A stretch of 64,000 nucleotides of DNA, taken from positions 37,976,401 to 38,040,400 of the forward strand of contig CM049317.1 of NCBI GenBank assembly GCA_026874595.1. Reading direction: 5' to 3'. Positions 59,182-64,000 of the stretch are shown one piece after another. The first letter of the stretch is position 1; each line of letters starts with the position of its first letter. The notes under the pieces were generated by a model. That model saw only the letters and a list, made by a program, of their open reading frames with translations. It did not search any database and was not told the DNA's origin. The position numbers were made by a program, and so were the translations under genes. The stretch is from Sipunculus nudus. Taxonomy: Eukaryota > Annelida > Sipuncula > Golfingiida > Sipunculidae.

Positions 59182-60715
59182 ATAGCAGATTTCAAACCTG
59201 AGACTTTTGTTGACGATCCCGACCATGATCAACTTGAACAGTTGTCAAAAGAACAGTTGTTGCGTTTCGGACAACACTTAAGGCTTAGTGTGAAGAAAGC
59301 TTTGAGAAAGCCTGATATCATTGCTAAAATCATGCAAGATCTAGTTAGCAAAGGTTTAATTGAAGAGACTGAAGTTGAAACATCAAAAATTGACAGCCTT
59401 GCTATGCAATTAGAATTTAAACAGTTGGAAATGCAACATCAGTTAGCATTAAAACAGTTAGAAAGAGATAAGGAAAAACAGAGAGGAGAGAGTGAAGAAC
59501 GTGAAAGGTTAGAAAATGACAGACTAAAAAATGAAATAGAGAAAAACTAGAAAAAGAAAAAGAAATTGAGTTAAAACGACTTGAGTTAGAAAGACTTAAA
59601 GTAGAATATAGTCTAAGTGCTGCCCCAACTCACGGTTTTATTGTTACTAAACACATCAGACTTGTCCCACCTTTTCAAGAAAAATAGATCGATAAATATT
59701 TCTAACACTTTGAAAAGGTAGCTGAAAATTTAAAATGGCCTAAGGAAAATTGGACTATGCTGTTACAAAGTGTATTGACTAGCAAGGCCAGATAAATTTA
59801 TACAGAGCTTTCAATAGAAGCTGCTGCTGACTATGACCTGGTAAAATGGTTAATCCTAAAAGGTTATGAGTTAGTTCCGGAGGCTTACTGCCAGAAATTC
59901 AGTTGTTGGGAAAAGCGCAAAGAACAGACCTATGTCGAATTTGCTAGGACAAAAGAGCAGTTGTTTGATCGCTGGTGTAGTTCTAAAAATGTGATGAAAG
60001 ATTATGACAATTTGCGCCAGTTGATTTTGCTTGAGGAATTTAAGCGCTGCATTAACGCAGATGTTAAAACTTTTCTTGATGAGAAAAGTCCTGAAACACT
60101 TGACATTGCTGCTCAATTAGCTGATGATTATTCATTAACACACAAAATGTCCTTTACTAGCAAATCAAACCAGTCATTCACAAACAAGAATGTAAATCAG
60201 TATGTTCAAAAGAAGTTTAAAGCGCAGTCATCCAGTACTAGTAGTCCTGATAGTTCAGCAAAGTCCATTACTACACCTCAGCCCACGTCCACTGTGTCCA
60301 AGTCCAACAAAGACCAGTCATTTTCAAAGAAATTTGTAATTACTGCAAGAAGGAAGGTAATCTAATATCTGAATGCTGGAAACTTGCAAATAAACCAAAT
60401 AGCAAACCTTCTAGTTTTCTTTCAAAGTCTATGTATAGCATAGTACAAGAGCCAGGCTCTTTTCATGTAAATAAGGGGTACAACTCCTTTATTGACTCCA
60501 ATAAAGAGTTTGATGCTACGGAGGCCCAAGTGCCGTCTGAATCCAAACAAGAATCCGTAGCTTGGGGGGTAAAAACCTCAGTTGATTCCTGCGAGGAATT
60601 TAATAAGGCTAGGTCTTTTCAAGACTCCTGCGAGGAGTATCCTCTAAATCAGGCTAAGTCCTTTTATGACTCTTGCGAGAGTATTTCAAATGAGGCCAGG
60701 TATCAAACACATTAA
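59182..60715 (+). pseudogene. Broken gag with SCAN-like capsid region
   Basis: The codon at the expected start is ATA (59,182), followed by ADFKPETFVDDPDHDQLEQL and a Glu/Lys/Arg-rich coiled coil. A frameshift near 59,545 and three in-frame stops (about 59,685-59,795) interrupt the next part. The capsid region that follows (HFEKVAENLKWPKENWTMLL, YELVPEAYCQKF, YVEFARTKEQLFDRWC) resembles the capsid of Gmr1-like Gypsy elements, from which the vertebrate SCAN domain is thought to derive. After another one-base shift a zinc knuckle reads CNYCKKEGNLISEC, with Asn where His is expected. The tail has acidic DSCEE repeats. It cannot make a full protein. Confidence 0.8.
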
Positions 60716-60761
60716 AGGGAAAGACAATGTAATTTCTGATTGCTTATCGAGATGTTTATGA
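60702..60761 (+). pseudogene. Last codons of RNase H (pol fragment)
   Basis: IKHIKGKDNVISDCLSR followed by a stop is the conserved end of Gypsy RNase H. It overlaps, in another frame, the last codons of the gag-like region, marking the deletion junction that removed most of pol. Confidence 0.7.
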
Positions 60762-60823
60762 AATGTTGTAAACAGGATGTTTATGTAATGTTGTAAATAA
60801 GATGATTTTTGAGATGTTGTAAA

Positions 60824-61107
60824 GTACTGTGCACTTTGTGTATTTTACAGCGTGATTGTATTGATTTGTTGTTATACAACTGTTTTATTACTGTGTAATT
60901 GTATTGATTTTGTGTATTGTAATGTTAGGGTTGTTTTAAGAATATATTATGGTTATTTGTTAACAAAAAAACACGGATTTTTTTTTATTTATTCCCCTAG
61001 ATATTTTACGCTGCCTAGTGTTACAGAATCTGATTTTTTTTTATCTCCATTACAACATTTTGTGTTCATCTCGCATACATGATCTGTTTATATTAGGTTC
61101 CGTAACA
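60824..61107 (+). repeat. Truncated 3' LTR (284 bp)
   Basis: It aligns with 58,738-59,015 of the 5' LTR and ends correctly in GTAACA, but the first ~520 bp, including the promoter, are missing. The deletion begins after the RNase H stop. Confidence 0.88.
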
Positions 61108-62563
61108 ATGTTCTGATATACATCTAATGAATGGACTCTTATATGACGAAATAAAAAAAAATGTCCTCGCGTATACGGTATGTTAAATTCTAAGTACGTC
61201 AAATGAGCCCCTGTAAATATACCCAAAGGAATAAACTGCAAACATCATTATACGTGGAATGGGTAACATATTTGGTGCAGACACAGACCAGATGCCCTTC
61301 CATTTCAAACACAAGGGAGTCGCCTTTAACATGCTTTATTGCATAAAGCTGGCGTTCTGAAATTACAGAAACAATAAACAAGTCCTTAAAACCACATACT
61401 GACTTGTTGTGACCCTTACTGTTTATAATATAAAGACATATCTGTATGAGTGTACCGTAACATTCTATACTCTAAGCAAATAGTCTCTGAAATATCCATA
61501 ACTAGAGTCCTATATAGATAGACAGCTTTAAGTTGAATTACAAAACATCAGTCCTATTGCAAGTATTATATCATACACTCCCTATTATTCAGTTTACCTA
61601 AACATTAATGTGCATGTTCAAATTGCAGTTATATTTACCTATGGAAACATTAATGACATATATAGCCATATAATAACGTTCTCTTTCTGGAAGAAGTTAA
61701 ACTTAATCATAAATATTTAGAGCACTGTGAATCCTGACAATTAAATAATATAAGAGTCTCATATAGTCTCTGGTCTTACAGGTGTTATCATAATGAAAAC
61801 TATCAATTAAGCAATTACCACAAATAAGCACTACAACACAGAATGATGTAACCTGTGAAATATTTAAACCACTTGAATGTAATATGACATATTGACAAGC
61901 CTGTATGCATCCTACATGCATTCAATTTAATGTGAAAGCCTTCTTACAATCTTAAACAATACCCCCAAATGCTCAGTCAAATATTCCAATACAGACAGAT
62001 AAACAATGTGATTAAATTTACTGCCGGTATACAAAGTCTCAAACGATATAGTAATCTACCCTGATTTACCTTTGGTACAGACATCAAACGAATAATATTG
62101 CCAGAATACATGAACAGCACAGCAAACAAACATCTCGGAATACTTAAATTCGTCCTCAGTGTCAAACTCGCATATTAAATTAAGCTTTAATGCTGACAAC
62201 CGTATGAAACTCATCCTCGGCGTCAAACTCAAACATATTAAACTCGACCGCAGTACAAAGTGGGATTCTTATGATTTCACATTTAAAGCATAACGTTTAT
62301 AACTCACAGAGATGCAGTTTCACCGCACAATGCACACAAAATCAATAACAAGGCCACAATACCTGAGGAGTGAGTCTCCCTCGGGCCCGAAACCACAAGA
62401 AATCGTCACAAGTGATGAAAAAGCGCCGCTGGACCGCTCACGGGTCCCGCGCCCCAAACCCCTCGACCTTCACCTTCCCAAACTCGCATTAAAACAAAAG
62501 GGGAGCGGTCCCAAAACCCAATTACGCGGGACCATTCTCACTATGAAGTCGCGCTATACGAAA
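61108..62563 (-). other. Probable 3' UTR/LTR of the BEL/Pao element; no gene seen
   Basis: Bases nearest 62,563 follow the integrase gene and a purine tract, so the 3' LTR of the BEL element should start here and run toward lower coordinates. Its ends could not be fixed, because the 5' LTR is outside the window. The 62,370-62,480 part is GC-rich. The open frame at 62,312-62,662 on plus is a shadow. Confidence 0.45.
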
Positions 62564-62572
62564 CCCCCTCCG
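62564..62572 (-). other. Polypurine tract of BEL/Pao element
   Basis: GGAGGGGG on the minus strand, 20 bp after the integrase stop, is in the position of the plus-strand primer next to a 3' LTR. Confidence 0.55.
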
Positions 62573-62591
62573 GGGGCCAGAGATGGACGGA

Positions 62592-64000
62592 TTATGACTC
62601 GGCTTCCAATAGCAGACAACATCTTTGGACTGACCGTTTGTATTCTCCGTTCTTGGTTCTGACCTTGACGTTCCTGATGATGCCGTCCTGCCCCGGATAG
62701 ACCTCGAGAAGTCTGCCCATGTCCCACCTGCCTCGTGGCGCTGCTGAGTCTACGAGCAAGACAACATCTCCGGGTTTCAACTGTCGCCCCTTTGTTTTCC
62801 ATTTGACTCGTCTGGTCAATGTCGGTAGATATTCTGATATGAAACGTTGCCATATCCGTTTGACCATGGCTTGTACGAATTCGAATCGCTTGTGTAAGTT
62901 CTTTGTTTCCTCAAATGGGCCTTGTGGTATGTCAACAGTAGCTCGTCCCGACAGAAAATGGTTTGGTGTTAGTGGCTGTAAGTCGTTTGGATCATTCGGA
63001 GAATAACCTATGGGTCTTGAATTTAACAAAGCCTTAACCTCTGCGAAAACTGTAGACATCTCGTTCCATGTCAGCCTTTGGTCTCCCATTACTTTCATTG
63101 CACGTTTTACCTGCTTTATGAGGCTTTCGTAGAATCCCCCCTGATTCGGACTAAGTGGTGTGATAAACTTCCACGTCACCGAATGTAGCATCGCAAATTC
63201 CTTGAGTTCTTGACGCCCTGCTTGCACGAGTTTTTTAAGTTCCTTTTCTGTTCCGACGAATGACGTCCCATTGTCACTAATAATTGTAGTCGGCCATCCG
63301 TGCGTGCTAACAAAACGCCTGAGAGCCTGGAGGAAGGCCTGGGTTGATAAGTCGTCGACAATCTCCAAATGAACCGCGCGGACGGTTCCACACGTGAAAA
63401 TTGCTCCCCAAGCCTTTCTGGATTGGGTCCTTCCGAACTTTAGGTTGAATGGCCCAAATAAGTCAACGCCTGTTGTTGTAAAGGGTGGTGATTGCACCCT
63501 CATTCTCTCTGGGGGAAGATCCGCCATGAGTGTAGTGTGTGGTGGTTGCCTTAACTTCCGACAAACAATACATTTCCTGACAATTAATTTTGCTAAATTC
63601 CGCCCTCGCGTTATCCAGTACCTCCGTCTTGCTTCACATAATGTCCTTTCTGCTCCTGGATGGATCGCCTTTGAATGGGCATCAGCCATGACCAACTTCG
63701 CTATATGGCTTGAGCCTGGTAACAGAACTGGATGCACTTGGTCATACGACAAATTTGAACGTTTAAGCCTGCCTCCTACTCTTACAATCCCTTCCTATTC
63801 AAATGGGGAAAGGTCACTGTATTGTTGCCTCCAGTCACCCAAGTCCTCTTGGGCTTTCAAGATCCAGTGTCTCTCTGATGTCTCAATTTCGCGCGGTGAT
63901 AATGTGTCCCTCCGCTTATCCTTATTTCTGGCATTGTGCAGAAACCTGTAACACCAGGCTGTGACTCGAAGCATCTTATGCCAATCAGAAAAATCTCTGC
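62592..64000 (-). pseudogene. BEL/Pao pol, integrase end
   Basis: This would encode the integrase that inserts the retroelement DNA. From 63,752 to 62,592 there are 386 open codons. They contain an HHCC zinc-binding module (H26, H31, C61, C64 counted from that segment), the DDE catalytic core (D97 in GVDLFGPF, D160 in SDNGTSF, E209 in GGFYESLIKQ) and a C-terminal DUF5641-like region (KWKTKGRQLKPGDVVLLVD, then GRWDMGRLLEVYPG). The frame continues upstream to the window edge (RETSERHWILKAQED-like region), with a single TAG at 63,795-63,797. All catalytic residues are present. One nonsense codon makes this copy probably inactive unless it is read through. RT and gag lie beyond the window. Confidence 0.92.

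Larger units (their letters stand above)
58215..61107 (+). mobile_element. Internally deleted Gypsy element (Gmr1-like), ATGT target duplication
   Basis: The element is bounded by ATGT at 58,211-58,214 and 61,108-61,111. Order: 5' LTR, primer site, gag-like sequence, last codons of RNase H, truncated 3' LTR. Protease, integrase and most of the reverse transcriptase are absent. RNase H lies immediately before the 3' LTR with no integrase between, which fits the Gmr1-like group where integrase precedes RT, although a deletion of integrase would look the same. A solo LTR of the same family is at 41,017-41,807. Confidence 0.88.

Noticed and set aside
62312-62662. Plus-strand open frame of 116 codons
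   Set aside because: It overlaps the end of the BEL integrase and its polypurine tract in antisense and looks like a shadow of GC-rich retroelement sequence.

Overview
The window reads as AT-rich intergenic DNA from an animal genome, most likely a marine bivalve or related mollusc. That assignment is an inference from the style of its repeats: Helitron-like elements ending in CAGCTGAGCTAA, GGACGGACAGACGG tracts, L1/Tx1-type LINEs, and BEL/Pao and Gypsy retroelements. Coding remnants are eukaryotic in type, with reverse transcriptase, LINE endonuclease and integrase fragments and plausible GT-AG splice sites. I found no convincing single-copy host gene, no rRNA or functional tRNA, and nothing prokaryotic.

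Layout. 1-7,300 is a nest of Helitron-like elements (family A) with a 15-bp minisatellite. 7,522-8,140 is the tail of a LINE on the minus strand. 9,090-12,442 holds arrays with GGTGGCGCCACC palindromes and nuclear-receptor-like TGACCTTTGACCT repeats. 13,039-29,575 is one LINE (LINE-A, plus strand), split into three pieces by two family-A insertions of 6.75 kb and 5.07 kb. Those insertions contain further elements, including a foldback element with a perfect 27-bp hairpin. 29,576-33,775 is an older minus-strand LINE (LINE-B) region interrupted by a hAT element with a perfect 8-bp target duplication. 33,870-34,916 is a second minisatellite plus a paralog of 4,774-7,518 that preserves an empty insertion site. 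35,277-38,440 has two palindrome-rich inverted-repeat elements and a SINE-like fragment. 41,017-41,807 is a solo LTR.

The most striking structure is 44,919-56,498. Two copies of a ~5.65-kb TA-flanked terminal-inverted-repeat element lie head-to-head, 277 bp apart, forming an ~11.6-kb near-palindrome. Each copy has the same set of exon-like blocks with splice signals and a poly(A) signal, but no transposase that I recognise. 58,215-61,107 is an internally deleted Gypsy element of the same family as the solo LTR, with a tRNA-Pro-type primer site, a broken SCAN-like gag and only the last codons of RNase H. 62,592-64,000 (minus) is the integrase end of a BEL/Pao element running off the window.

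Insertions with target duplications or empty-site paralogs give a relative history. LINE-A sits at the edge of LINE-B. Family-A elements then entered LINE-A and entered each other. The hAT element entered the interval between the LINE-B ORF1 and ORF2 remnants.
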